Positions 41,882 to 52,736 are shown, counted from the stretch's first letter. The stretch is 64,000 nucleotides of DNA from Phytophthora colocasiae (GCA_018806915.1 JAGKQI010000098.1:186001-250000), one strand, 5' to 3'. A program made the numbers and translations. Notes: generated by a model not told the origin, from the sequence alone.

Positions 41882-44752
41882 ATGATTCCATTCTCCCTTT
41901 TCAGCACGGGCCACACTAGAATGACAGACACGCCCACTCGGGTGTCCATGGCGAAAGTGATCCCTAAGGATGCGTCAGGCAAGGTCACCGAGATGGTTCG
42001 TAGCAGCGGTCGGAGTGGCACCACCCAGCCTAGTACTTCAGCCAAGAATGAAGCTCCAGTGTACACGCTACCGTCACCTAAAACACCCAACAATGGTGGG
42101 GGCAGTACCCCAGCGTCTCCGCAAAAAGGGACACGACTGCACATTATGGGCGCCAGCATGCACGACCTCAAGCTTAACCACATTTTCCGAGGACGACCCA
42201 GTAAAACGGACGATACTCCCAGTCGACAGGAAGATATTGGCATTTCGTTCGTTTCGCTGCAGTTCTCCAACGCTGAGATGGAGCAGAGGTTCACGTTGGC
42301 CAGGTGCGTCAAGTACCAGACGCGTCTCAAATTTGGAGCCGGGTTCACGGCGTTTTTCATCCCGTTGCTAGTTATCATGCAAGTGAGTTTCAAGACCAAC
42401 ACGGAGGATGGAGGAAAGTGGACACAACTGCCCCTCGTCATGGTTTTCCCCGGAGTCGTCACGTTGATGGGGTTGCTAGTGATCTTCTTCCAGAGGTTCT
42501 TTATGGCGCACATGCAGTGGTTAACCCTTGTGTGTCTAATCGGACAGATCAGTGCTCTGCTGGACACGACGGCCGCCGGTACCATGGTGAGCGAGCGGAA
42601 TATTTGGGTCCAGTTCATTTTCTCCTTGGGTATCACGAGTTCGACGGGGTTGACGTTCCTCAAGTCGACTACAGTATTGGTTTGCTCCAGTATTTTCTTC
42701 CTGATCCTGGCTTGGGTTCGCTTTGCGAGTAAAACGTCAACGGAACAGCTAAGTGCCCCTGGGACAGTGAGTGCTGCAATCATCCTCTACTCGATCTTGC
42801 TATGCTTCCTGTCCTGGAACTGGGAGTATGAGGAACGTCGAGACTTCGTGCTGACCGAGCGTCTTGCCCAGGAGAACGTTATGGTGCAGATGACCATGGA
42901 GATGACTGGCTGGTTCAGCGGAGGTGCAACGGATCAATCTCCTGACAACGGATCCAATGCTGGTGGAATTCTTAGTGCTAATTGCCACATCGATCCGAAG
43001 GATGTTCTGATTAAAGAGGAACTAGGTGAGGGTACATTCGGCTGTGTGTATGCTGCTTCTTGGAAGGAGACCCGGGTGGCTGTCAAGAAGATCACTCTGC
43101 AGGGTGATACCAAGTCTATTGTGACCAGTTTCGGCTCTGAAGCAAGTGTCATGGCTCAACTACGGCACCCGAACGTCGTCATGTTTATGGGGGTTATGGT
43201 TCACCCAGAGTTTGTTGGGCTGGTGATGGAGCTCTGCCCTAAAGGAAGTGTCTACAGCGTGATCCACAATGACGACGTTAAGATCGATTGGTCTTTGTTG
43301 CTGCGTATGATGGTTGACTCGAGTCGAGGCATGCACTTTTTGCACTCTAGTAAACCTCCGATTCTCCACCGAGATCTGAAGAGCGTAAACCTACTGATTG
43401 ATGCCGACTGGCGCTGCAAAGTGTCTGACTTTGGTCTTTCCAAGCTCAAGGCCTTCCGTGATGATCAGAACGACGCTAGTATGTCTGCTAGTACGAATAC
43501 TGGTGCGAAGTCCAATGTCCCACGCGTCTTTATCGGCTCAAGTGTCTGGATTGCACCCGAGGTATTCAAAGGCGAGGAGCACACGGAGAAAGCGGACGTG
43601 TACAGCTTCGGTGTGATCATTTTCGAAGCTCTTACAAGCACAGTACCGTATAATTCCATCTCGGTAGATGCAGTTCCGTTTGTGGTGCAGGCAGGAAAGC
43701 GTCCGATTGACTTCCACGCTCTAGAGCTGCCACCTGGAGATGCCATGCAGGATCTCTACAGTCTCATGACTCGTTGCTGGAGTGCTGAGATTTACGCGCG
43801 ACCATCATTCTCCATTATCATCTCAACGTTGCAGTCCATTCTGACTAAGCACTGCGGCGATGAGAAGTGGGAGGACCACATCATCTACCCAGACCGGAAG
43901 ATCGTCAGCGCTGCAAACGCTCCTGCAGACGACGACGGGCTGTCCATTCGAGAAGAGGACTTGATCGTAGATTCTGCTATTGGACGTGGTGTCTTCGGTG
44001 TTGTGTACAAAGGCAGCTACTTCGGAACTCCTGTCGCTATCAAGAAACTCCACGTCAGTGGCGTTCCCAAGAATACTTTGGTTGAGTTTGAGAAGGAGTG
44101 CAGTATCATGAAGGGCCTCCACCACCCGAACATTGTGCTGTTCATGGGCTCGTGCTCCAAACCTCCGACACTGCTGCTTGTGACCGAGTTGCTTTCCAAC
44201 GGAAGCTTCTTCGACATTTATCACAAAATGCCACGTCCTGACCCCGCGCGTCAGCTCCGTCTTGCCTATAGTGTGGCTTTTGATATGGCTAAGGGACTAG
44301 CGTACCTGCACAACCACAATCCGATTGTGATTCACCGTGATCTCAAGTCTCAGAACATCCTCTTGGATGACCGGATGCGAACTAAAATCGGCGACTTTGG
44401 GCTGTCCAAGTTCCGAGATGTTGGCAAGACCATGTCGATCTGTGGTAGTCCGCTTTGGGTGGCACCTGAAGTGTTGCGTGGTGAGAAGTATGGTACCCCG
44501 TGCGACGTCTATAGCTTCTCTATTATCGTGTGGGAGGCGCTAGCTTGGGGAGAGCCGTACCCAGATCTGGGATCCAGTGACATTATGAATGGCGTTGCGG
44601 GCGGAAATCTGCGTCCTTCAGTACCGGATGGAACACCAACAGCACTGGCCCGACTGCTAGAAGAGTGCTGGACCAAGAAGCAGGACCAGCGACCGACGTT
44701 TAACGAACTTGTGCCACGACTCGAAGCCATGAGCAAGGATTTTGCTGCCTAG
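41882..44752 (+). CDS. TKL-type protein with ~6 membrane helices and two kinase domains
   Basis: A 956-residue protein from ATG 41882 (the ATG at 41921 is an alternative, since CCCTTTTCAG just before it could be a splice acceptor). An N-terminal Ser/Pro-rich region is followed by about six hydrophobic helices (residues ~155-330). Kinase domain 1 begins GEGTFGCVY (~382) with VAVKK, HRDLKSVNLL (~496) and DFGLSK; kinase domain 2 begins GRGVFGVVY (~701) with VAIKK, HRDLKSQNIL (~818) and DFGLSK. Both keep the catalytic lysine, HRD and DFG, so both could be active. The sequences are tyrosine kinase-like (Raf/MLK type), a group much expanded in oomycetes. The membrane module suggests a sensor or anchored signalling role. 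Intronless. Confidence 0.9.
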   Translation: MIPFSLFSTGHTRMTDTPTRVSMAKVIPKDASGKVTEMVRSSGRSGTTQPSTSAKNEAPVYTLPSPKTPNNGGGSTPASPQKGTRLHIMGASMHDLKLNHIFRGRPSKTDDTPSRQEDIGISFVSLQFSNAEMEQRFTLARCVKYQTRLKFGAGFTAFFIPLLVIMQVSFKTNTEDGGKWTQLPLVMVFPGVVTLMGLLVIFFQRFFMAHMQWLTLVCLIGQISALLDTTAAGTMVSERNIWVQFIFSLGITSSTGLTFLKSTTVLVCSSIFFLILAWVRFASKTSTEQLSAPGTVSAAIILYSILLCFLSWNWEYEERRDFVLTERLAQENVMVQMTMEMTGWFSGGATDQSPDNGSNAGGILSANCHIDPKDVLIKEELGEGTFGCVYAASWKETRVAVKKITLQGDTKSIVTSFGSEASVMAQLRHPNVVMFMGVMVHPEFVGLVMELCPKGSVYSVIHNDDVKIDWSLLLRMMVDSSRGMHFLHSSKPPILHRDLKSVNLLIDADWRCKVSDFGLSKLKAFRDDQNDASMSASTNTGAKSNVPRVFIGSSVWIAPEVFKGEEHTEKADVYSFGVIIFEALTSTVPYNSISVDAVPFVVQAGKRPIDFHALELPPGDAMQDLYSLMTRCWSAEIYARPSFSIIISTLQSILTKHCGDEKWEDHIIYPDRKIVSAANAPADDDGLSIREEDLIVDSAIGRGVFGVVYKGSYFGTPVAIKKLHVSGVPKNTLVEFEKECSIMKGLHHPNIVLFMGSCSKPPTLLLVTELLSNGSFFDIYHKMPRPDPARQLRLAYSVAFDMAKGLAYLHNHNPIVIHRDLKSQNILLDDRMRTKIGDFGLSKFRDVGKTMSICGSPLWVAPEVLRGEKYGTPCDVYSFSIIVWEALAWGEPYPDLGSSDIMNGVAGGNLRPSVPDGTPTALARLLEECWTKKQDQRPTFNELVPRLEAMSKDFAA

Positions 44753-44841
44753 AATTCTCTTGAACCGCAGAGCAGACCCTTCACCTTCATTTAGTAAACT
44801 GACAGCTCTCGATGATTGCACTTGTATTTAATACAGAAGGC

Positions 44842-46161
44842 TTACTGAATCTTCTCCTCAGCTGTAAGTGCCAACTGAAAGACACGGTAGTGGTGGTTCA
44901 ACGACTTGATCGTGTGCAGCTTGAAGGAGCTCAGGAGCACACCGTCTCTAGGATTGGCACGATCAAATACCACACGTCGAGCGCGACTGTGAACTAGAGC
45001 CATTGCACACATCGCACACGGCTCGCGGTCAAGGTAGATATCGTATCCTGTGCACAGGTATGACTCATTGGGTTTACTTTCGACCCCCTTCATCTCTGAA
45101 GTCGCTGCGTCTTCACACTTCTGCTTCTTTCGAGCTGTCTCGACTTCCACATCCTCCCGTCGCCGGTCACGCTCAGCAACATTATCTACAGCTGCCATCA
45201 CTGGATGATAGATCGTCTCAAATCTATACCGCGATTGCATGTCAGCAAGCACTTCTGAGGTTGCAATATGCTCGTCTACCTCGGGGTTCACAACGACACA
45301 GCCCCATGCACAACACCATTTGCTCTTCCGCTCCTCTTCTACCTTTCCGGCAATATCCACCGCTTCTCTCAAACGCTTCTCCATTATTTTCTGTTCTTCA
45401 TCTCCAATTGGCGGTAACGCTACAGCTTCTTCCACACTGGCATGGAAAATCAATGGCCAGTGCTTTGTGTGCTTTTCGAAGATCTCACGAGTGCGTGGCG
45501 CCAGCTTCAGAGCCTCCGTCGTCGTTAATTTAGCCTCGAACATCGTCTCCAGTTGTTGCAGTTCTTCCGATTTCATTGCTGTCTCCCATTTTTCCGAATC
45601 TAATGGACAAACGAGTGCCATCAACGTTTTCGGCGCTTCCGGGTGCTTTTTCAACCGCTTCAAATGCGCGAACCCAAGCTCCGTCAGAGGCTGAAAACTC
45701 GTAGATAGATGCTTCATAACCTTGGAGCCGAATCGGGCAGGGAATTCGAGTGCTACGAAGCGTTGCTGCGCCTCCAGCGCCTCCGGATCGACCTCATCGG
45801 GGGCCACCACCTCCACAAGCTCCATTATCGGCTGGTAGAGGTGAAAATATAATGTTGGTACACTGTACCAAACTCTGAATTGGAAGCCATTTAGACTCAC
45901 AATACAATCCATAAATGGTGAGGTTCCATTGCCCATGAACACTCCACCGACACAGCCCAAAGTACTGCCTTTCGCGTCAGCAACCGACTCCACTCTGCAT
46001 CGTCCAGTGTGGCGCAGCACCAGAGCAATTGAACCTTCTTCACGGAGTCCTCGAGTAAGCAAACTTTTAATGTTACGAAAGCGGACTAAAATACTGGTTG
46101 CTGTGCTAGCCACCGTCGCGATATCGAGGTCAATTACGCTACGATCTTTTGGGTCCACCAT
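44842..46161 (-). CDS. ADAT3-like subunit of tRNA adenosine deaminase, 2 exons
   Basis: Exons 46161-45901 and 45831-44842 give 416 residues; the 69-nt intron (GTGAGT...CCAG) is in phase 0. The C-terminal deaminase domain has HPVMAAVD (~residue 295), where the catalytic HAE glutamate is replaced by Val, and PCAMCAMAL (~356). Loss of that glutamate is typical of the non-catalytic ADAT3 partner, which with ADAT2 converts A34 to inosine in tRNA anticodons. The central VAPDEVDPEAL and MALVCPLD regions also fit. The first exon (residues 1-87) has no domain I recognise; the true start may be the internal ATG of MGNGTSPFMD. The gene converges on the kinase gene and diverges from the EF-hand gene. Confidence 0.85.
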   Translation of the reverse strand: MVDPKDRSVIDLDIATVASTATSILVRFRNIKSLLTRGLREEGSIALVLRHTGRCRVESVADAKGSTLGCVGGVFMGNGTSPFMDCIVSLNGFQFRVWYSVPTLYFHLYQPIMELVEVVAPDEVDPEALEAQQRFVALEFPARFGSKVMKHLSTSFQPLTELGFAHLKRLKKHPEAPKTLMALVCPLDSEKWETAMKSEELQQLETMFEAKLTTTEALKLAPRTREIFEKHTKHWPLIFHASVEEAVALPPIGDEEQKIMEKRLREAVDIAGKVEEERKSKWCCAWGCVVVNPEVDEHIATSEVLADMQSRYRFETIYHPVMAAVDNVAERDRRREDVEVETARKKQKCEDAATSEMKGVESKPNESYLCTGYDIYLDREPCAMCAMALVHSRARRVVFDRANPRDGVLLSSFKLHTIKSLNHHYRVFQLALTAEEKIQ

Positions 46162-46291
46162 GTCCTCCTCAATTAGCAGTAGCAATAAATTTTCCTGAGT
46201 CTTTAGCGGCAAAGAATTGTACCGATTGTCCTAGTAGCACTGCTGAAAATGATCCGGAGAGTCAAATTCCAGCTAAGCAGGAGTTAAATGA

Positions 46292-46822
46292 TGCTGCAGT
46301 AGTACTGCAGCAGTACCCAAGAGTGATGGGAAGACTTCCTTGACGAATCTAGAGGAATTGCGTTGGTTCCAACACCGCTGGCTTGATAAGCATGGGAGAA
46401 ACAGCAACCTCAAGGCAACTCGCGAGCAGTTGGCGCTAATGAGACGTTGGTTTGATTCGCTTGACGCCGACGGTTCTGGTGAAGTTGGGCTAGATGAGCT
46501 GGAAGACCCTCTCGTGTCCGTCGGATTAGCAGGCAGCCGAGACGACGTACAGCATCTGATCGAGGAGGTAGACATCAATGGTTTTGGCGGGGTCACGTTT
46601 GAGGCCTTTTTGGATTTATTTTACCCGGAACGAGTCAGACGTGAAAGGAATCGAAGATTTCCACCACCACTGCATACTCCCAAGCAACGGCCACCAGCAC
46701 GCCCCGAAGCTTCGGCTGGTAGGTTTGGAAGAAGTCCGAAGACGAGTCGAGCGAAGGCAAATGCTATCAATCCGGTGGCTCGGCTTTTCGAGAACCTTCA
46801 AGCAGCAGGCTCGGAGATTTAG
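46292..46822 (+). CDS. EF-hand protein, 5' end and downstream frame unresolved
   Basis: The open frame after a stop at 46289-46291 encodes a protein with one canonical EF-hand loop (DADGSGEVGLDE) and a second, degenerate loop (DINGFGGVTFEA, which lacks the acidic residue at position 12). The first in-frame ATG is at 46439; an upstream exon ending at an AG near 46300-46320 is more likely. The frame stops at 46822, but a different frame from 46723 onward (KKSEDESS... then LAIPFPVLITAYRRRMLL) looks coding, reaches a donor at ~46917 and could continue to 47139. A frameshift or a missed intron is therefore possible. Probable Ca2+-binding regulator. Confidence 0.6.
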   Translation, partial: CCSSTAAVPKSDGKTSLTNLEELRWFQHRWLDKHGRNSNLKATREQLALMRRWFDSLDADGSGEVGLDELEDPLVSVGLAGSRDDVQHLIEEVDINGFGGVTFEAFLDLFYPERVRRERNRRFPPPLHTPKQRPPARPEASAGRFGRSPKTSRAKANAINPVARLFENLQAAGSEI

Positions 46823-47616
46823 CAATCCCATTCCCCGTTCTCATCACAGCTTATCGGCGGCGTATGCTACTTGACGCGCACATGGCTGCAAACCCGACCG
46901 CTAAAAGGTACCCTTGTGCCCACATCAAACTTCAAAACTTGTACTACATATATGTTATGATTGACTTGGCAGTAGGGTTGGATCCTCTGTACTGCAGGCA
47001 CTTGAAGCAACAAGTCAAGAAAACCGTCAAACTGAGACGTACGACTGGCGTAGGACGCATTTCGATCTTCAGCTTCCAACACTGCCTTGATTCAGCTCTA
47101 CAAGGCAAAATACAACAACAAAAACAAAAGGCTGAATGATGGACGAATAATTATAACACAACTGACATTCTCTTCGTCCTCTTCCAGAATCAATCTCGCC
47201 ACTTTACAGATTCATTTCAAGCCACGACGGCTTCACCCTAGCATCTCGCCCGTGCTCGACTTCACAATGTCTTTCGAAACAGTTTCGCTGTCCTTGATGG
47301 CGCACCTTGAACGTGAGAGGGCTTCCAGAATACAACCAGAGCCGACTCCATCTACTCATCCAAAAGCGCCACCCCTAACAAGTAAGGGCAGCTCAACTCT
47401 CTTCGCTATGCACGGCAACAGGAAAATAGGCAGGTCTGCAGCATCCAAACACACGCCCCGCCACTTTCCTTTGGCTTCCCGTGACCCAAGTTCGCCAACG
47501 GGGCCTCCGTAGTATCTGCTTGCTCCTTTCTCATAATATTCCCATGCTTTTCATTGTGTTGCTGCTTGTTTCCGCCACCTTCTGACTGTTGACCATCGCT
47601 CATATTGGGTTGAGAA
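46823..47616. other. Possible downstream exons of the EF-hand gene; otherwise unclear
   Basis: The plus-strand frame 46864-47139 ends in a Lys/Gln-rich tail and could be 3' exons of the EF-hand gene after an intron starting GTACCC at ~46917. A second plus frame, ATG ~47267 to 47512 (MSFETVSLSLMAHLERER), is Ser/Pro-rich and unrecognised. Neither can be firmly assigned. Confidence 0.35.
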
Positions 47617-50360
47617 TTACTTGGCATTCACTGTACTCATAGGTGGAGTCTTTGAAGAACCACTAGTACTTGTCACAGGCTTCTGCATCTGTGTCTGCGA
47701 GGGCTGTGAAGTCTGAGGTCCCGATGTTGCAGCACCAGAGTGTTGCTGGCTCGAAACAGAGCCCGGCTGGCCGCCAGCCTGGCCGGCAGCACCTCCTACT
47801 TTTGTGCGCTTGAAGGCAGCGGCATTTGCTGCTGCTGCTGCCATGTGCTGCTGAGACTGTGTAAGCGTCCGCTTTTGACCAGCCAGGTGAGCAGGATCGT
47901 TGCTTCCGTTCTTCATTGCGTCACCCCCAGTAAGGCCAGAGCCCCCATCGCCCTGTGAATCATCCGATCCCAACAGAGATGAAGACAAATCGAGGTTGAG
48001 GAAGTCTGAAGACTCGCCGAGACTCATATCGCCACTCATACGTTGCTGACCGGCACCGCCATTGGCCGTACCATTCCGCTGGGCTTGAGCTTGGGCTTGC
48101 TGCGCACGTGCTTGGGCTTGGGCCTGGGCTTGCTGCTGCTGTTGTTGCTGCTGCTGCATGTAGTTCGGGTTCTGTCGCTGCTGCATTTGCTGCTGCATCT
48201 GCTGCTGTTGCTGCATTTGACGCATGGAATTTTGGCGCTGGAGGGCTTGGTTCTGCTGGAACTGCTGCTGTTGCAACGAGTTTTGACGTTGCATCTGGGC
48301 TTGCTGCTGCGCCTGCTGCATCTGAAGCTGCCGCCGCTGCAGTTGGGCTTCCTGGAATTGCTGCAACTGCTGAGGAGTGAGTTGCTGTCGCATCTGAGGG
48401 TTCTGCTGCATTTGCATCTGCAGGTGTTGCTGCTGCATCAACTGTTGCTGGGTCATTCGGTTTCCGTACGGCATATTGCCTACTACATGACCTTGGGGGG
48501 CCATGCCACCAGACCCCGGGTTCATAGCCATGCCTGGAGGAGCAGTACCACCAGCCATCATAGCTGCATTGCCACCAGAACCCGCAGCATTTCCCGGGAC
48601 ACCAGTTGAACCAGCGGCACGAGGGTTTCCGCCAGCCTTGTGTTGTGCACGTGCACCCATCGTCACTGCCAAATGCTGGAGCCGTGTCTTCAGTGATGAA
48701 AAGTCTCCGTATTCGTCTCGATTTTTCGCTGTTCGGTACAATGAATCCTCTAGTCTTCTAGCCATATCCGGTAATCGCCGGATCCACTCAGCAGGTGCGT
48801 CTGGCTTCCGCTGCTGCAGCAAACTAACACTGAGCAGCATCAAACACAAGTAGCAAGGGTTAATTGCGCATCACACATTAGGCATAAAATCCACCATACG
48901 TACATCTTGCCAATCATCTTCCGACGGAGGGGAAGATCATTTTCAGACTGCCATGCTGCTTGAGAGTCGTTACTACCTCCAGGAGTCCGGCCAGCAGCGG
49001 CACGCTGTTGTGCCTGCTGTTGAGCCATTTGTGCCGCGCGCATCCGCGCTGCGTTCATCATACCAGCTTGCTGTGCGTTCTGCTGAGGTCCACCCACAAT
49101 CATATTTGGATTTCCGTACTGGAAACCTGCATTACCAGGGGCACCACGAGGCATGGCCGGGTTGCCGCGCTGGGTGTAGGCGTTCGTTCCCATGACCTGC
49201 TGATTAGCGGCGCTCTGGCTCATCGATATACGTAGCACTTCCATCGGCGGCGGAATCAAGTCTGGATGCTGCATCATCATAGCCTTCACGCGTGCGAATT
49301 CCTCTTCATACGACGATGTCGGTGGACGGTAAGTCTGGCCAGGCTGTCCCCCCATATACTGGCCAGCAGCACTTGTAGGAGGGGCACCACTGACGCCTCC
49401 AGGCATCTGGGCCGCGTGCATTTGCTGCTGGTACGGTTGACCTGCGAACTGTTGAGGCTGACCGTTCTGCTGGTTCATTATCATTTGGTTTGCGTACTGC
49501 TGCTGCCTCTGCTGTTGCATCTGCATTTGCTGCTGCTGCTGTTGCTGCTGCTGGTTGCCAATATGCGGTCTAGCAGATGATGTGGTTGACGGCGCGGATG
49601 TGGTGGCACTGCTACTTGAGCTGCTAATGGGTGCTGAAGAAACAGCACCGCAACCTGGTGTAGATTGCGGTGCTGCCGACGTTGCAGAAGACGGAGAACT
49701 CTTCGTTGATCCTGAGGTGACTGCGGTCGCTGCCGTGGATGTAGCTGTAGCAGCACCAGAAGTCTCTGTCTTCGTTGCGGACGACGTAGTTGCGACGGAC
49801 GTCGTAGCGGATGCAGTGGAGTTGGAGGCAGGGGCCGAGGCTGTCGTTGTAGTTGGCGCACTACTAGCATCCTTTTTATCATGGGTGTCCACCTCTTTAT
49901 CATTCATCTTGGTCTTCTCTGCGCTTGTTGATGAGTCTGTCGTCACTGTAGAAGAAGAAGCGCCGGTTGTAGCAGACGATTGTGCGCCGCTAGCCTCAAG
50001 CTCCGAACCAAAGTAATTTGTAGACATGTCTCCAGAAGAGCTAGTAGGCGGCGCAGAAGACGTGGACGCCGAAGCCGACGAAGTGGGGGCTACGTTGTCT
50101 CCTGGCTTTTGACTTTGTGCACTGGGCGAAGGCTTGGGTGAATCGCCGAAACTAAAGTCATTACCGTCTCCACTGGGCATGGAGGCGAACGGGTCGTCTC
50201 CCAGACTCTGTACACCTGTGGGGGTGCCCACACTAAAGGGAAGAGCTCCACCACTACCACCGTTAGGTGAGTTTCCCATCGGGGTGCTATTGCTCCATGA
50301 GCCGAGGGAGCCGAGATCCAGCAGGTCGCCACCGGCGAAATCAAAGCCGAAGGAATCCAT
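47617..50360 (-). CDS. KIX-domain, Gln-rich Med15-like coactivator, 2 exons
   Basis: Exons 50360-48904 and 48829-47617 give 889 residues; the 74-nt intron splits a codon in the KIX domain, with phases matching. The N-terminal half is Ser/Thr/Ala/Gly low complexity with a Gln/Met-rich stretch. The KIX domain straddles the junction (residues ~475-555): ENDLPLRRKMIGK before it, then VSLLQQRKPDAPAEWIRRLP, DMARRLEDSLY and LKTRLQHLAV. Long poly-Gln/Met tracts follow. KIX domains dock activation domains; this form with LLQQRKPDAP is typical of Mediator subunit 15 of plants and protists. Nuclear. The CAG/CTG-rich DNA (about 48130-48470 and 49500-49555) is prone to length variation. Confidence 0.88.
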
Positions 50361-51339
50361 GAGGGAGTTTAAATACTACAAGACAACTAGAGGCGGGAGT
50401 TTGGATTCCGTCTGTCATACAAATAACACGTTTAGAGAAACTGGATATAGAGGGAAGAGAACACGCTCTTTCTCGTACCTGAGCAATCGTATACTCCCAA
50501 GTCGTTGCTCCAAGCTCTGATGGGGTGAGAAGAGAGCGCTGAGAGGCGATTGCTGGGCTGCCGGCGCTTCTGCTTAGCGTCTTGGCGTCGATCGTGTGCC
50601 GCCGGAGGTTTTGTTAGGGCTTTGACGGCTGAAGCGCCCCCGTTCAAAACTGAGGGAAAAAGCAAAAATAACACCTTTGGTGGGCGCGACGACCCTAGTC
50701 AAAGTATACTTAAGAAGTGAAAAACCTCGTTATTTTTTTTAAAAAACCTTGACATCAAATGTGACAAAAGTGGGGGCACTTTTCTCCCGCTCTGGCTTTC
50801 TCTCGCGCCCAAAATGCCCCCCTCAATGAGCACTGCTTGGTGAGATTACTGCACTGTCGCCTGCTGGCGCGGTGCCGCCAGTCGAGCCGATGTACCTGCG
50901 GCGAAAGGGAATGCACTAGAGTCTACAAAACGCATTGCGGATGCCACGCTTCAGTAGTAGAACGCTGAGGTGCGTCATTTAAGATCGCACAAAACCTGCG
51001 AGAGGCGCACACCTCCCACTATTGAGTGCGCTCTCTGATTGGCTAGATTTTCGCCCTTAAATATATGTTGTTTTGGAAAGAATGAGTTTCATTCCTACCC
51101 GGTATTTGCAACAGATAATATCTGTTATTATTATGTTGGGGCTTATGTCGACATACATCATTGGAAGGCCTAGATATCGTGTCAATGGAATTCCCTACCC
51201 GTAGATCTATGCACTGTAACCATCTTAACGGTTTGTACTTGATATTTGTAAAATTATGATGAACATCACTCCTAGTATATTTCCGTCGCTTTACCTAGCG
51301 TTTCAACGACATATATCTTCCGACAGCCATAGAGGTCGA
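50361..51339. other. Intergenic, nothing recognised
   Basis: About 980 bp upstream of the Med15-like gene and downstream of the DDE_4 remnant. No gene or structured repeat recognised; the 5' control region of the coactivator gene should be at its left end. Confidence 0.55.
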
Positions 51340-52190
51340 TCACTTCGAAATTTGCAGAGACGCCGGAAAGGCGAAAGGTTCGTAGTACAACTTGTTTTGA
51401 TCCTCAATACTATCTACTAACTGACTCTGCTGCAAGGTAAATGGTGCGTCCAGTCCGCATGGAAACGCTGAGTCTGACACGACGTTTATACGAGAGTCTG
51501 GGCAACACGTTGGATCCAGCAGTTTGCTTCGGAAGCTGAGTGAGGCGTCGGAGGCATTCCTTGATCCGGGATAATTGTGTTTACACCAAATAATGCGGCC
51601 GCCGGCTGCGAAGCAAATTGTCCCGGTGACGAGTACAGTGTGATGTATATTGTTCTGGAGGTCACTGTTAGACGGCTGCTGCACCTACGGAACGTTAGAC
51701 AACGATGACAGTCTATTGACATATTTCCCACATCGTTAATAAATTGAGCGTACCCGGACCATGTTGTTCGGGATAGTGTAGAACCTGCTGAAGCGATACA
51801 GGAGATCTTCGAACGCCACTCTGTAATGCAAAGCGACTTTCGATAATGCATGTTAGTTTCCCACAAGCAGAAAACGCTCACCGTGTCAAACCGGTAGTGT
51901 TTAAAATGTTTACGTCGTTGCCGTATCGGTACAAGACCATCCAGACTGACTGGCTCGGGGGGGTCAAGGCAATCGGTTGCCAGGTAGTGCCGGCTCCTCA
52001 TGGCGATCTTCCCATCAGCACCTCAAAGACCTCCCGCCTCACCTCACGAAGATCTTCATCCTGTAGGAGGAAAACCACATCCAAAATCTGCAGAGCGTCC
52101 GTGTCGATATTTTTAGCGAAACTTCGAAGATTTGTGCGAGTTTGAGTGTGAGACCCTTCAGTGTCCGTGCCAAAGTGTCAGGTACGTTTC
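51340..52190 (-). pseudogene. Harbinger-type DDE_4 transposase remnant
   Basis: Proposed exons: open frame to 51882, then 51820-51754, then 51684-51340, phases consistent. The last exon has QQPSNSDLQNN, VLVTGTICFAAGGRIIWCKH and VVSDSAFPCG, which match the part of DDE_4 (HARBI1-like) transposases around the second catalytic Asp. The N-terminal part (VAFEDLLYRFSRFYTIPNN) fits the region before the HTH. The HTH and the first catalytic Asp are missing, and a TGA lies in frame at 51998-52000, so this is a decayed, internally deleted copy. No terminal repeats or target duplication were found. Family call by recalled pattern. Confidence 0.65.
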
Positions 52191-52349
52191 TAGTTACTGA
52201 AACGGCTGTACAAACTTAGGGGGGAGGGCAATATTCCAGGACACAAGCATCTACTAGACGGCTAGCAATCTGAGTCTCAATTCGTGCATGGATATGGATT
52301 TTCCGTTTTGAATGATTTTATGGGGAAGGGCAGCGTTTTGGGTATCACA

Positions 52350-52736
52350 TTTTGAATTACTACGGGAGAAAACATTTGTGATCTCGAGTAAGCTGATATT
52401 TTCTACCAAGAACTTGATAAAGAAGGTTTCCAACGATGCATTGCGTTGGTTCTACTTATTCAACACGGGGAAAGGAATACATTTGGGAAATTGCAACACG
52501 TAGGCTTCATGCGCAATAAGACCATTCATTTATGCCCAATGGGAGCGGTAGCGTTCTATCTCTTTGAGCGTTTTCATCTTAATGGTAAACCTTTTCCGCC
52601 CTTCAGGAAATTCCTAGATTGGTATGACATTAAGTTTCTTCATGACAAAAGATGTAAAGAATCCCATTTCCTACACCAATCACAAGAAGCGTTATGAAGC
52701 TGTATAGGGCTTACCTTAAATAAAAAAAGACTCATA
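52350..52736 (+). pseudogene. Tyrosine-recombinase (Crypton/NDC10-like) remnant, left part
   Basis: Reads DKEGFQRCIALVLLIQHGER, KLQHVGFMRNKTIHLCPMG, FYLFERFHLNGKPFPPFR and WYDIKFL, a pattern I recall from Crypton-type tyrosine recombinases and NDC10-like domains. A frame change follows after about 52655 (into NPISYTNHKKRYEAV), and a stop occurs shortly after. The similarity stops at the Copia element and resumes on its other side at 58168, so the Copia insertion split it. Confidence 0.65.

Noticed and set aside
41824..42783. A 319-codon minus-strand open frame.
   Set aside because: It is antisense to the membrane region of the tandem kinase, has no start context or domain, and the plus frame has clear motifs.
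48043..48609. A Leu-rich plus-strand open frame of 188 codons.
   Set aside because: It is the complement of the poly-Gln/Met tract of the Med15-like gene; Leu/His runs are expected artefacts of CAG repeats.
51998..52000. TGA read as selenocysteine in the DDE_4 remnant.
   Set aside because: The gene also lacks its HTH and first catalytic Asp, so decay is the simpler reading.
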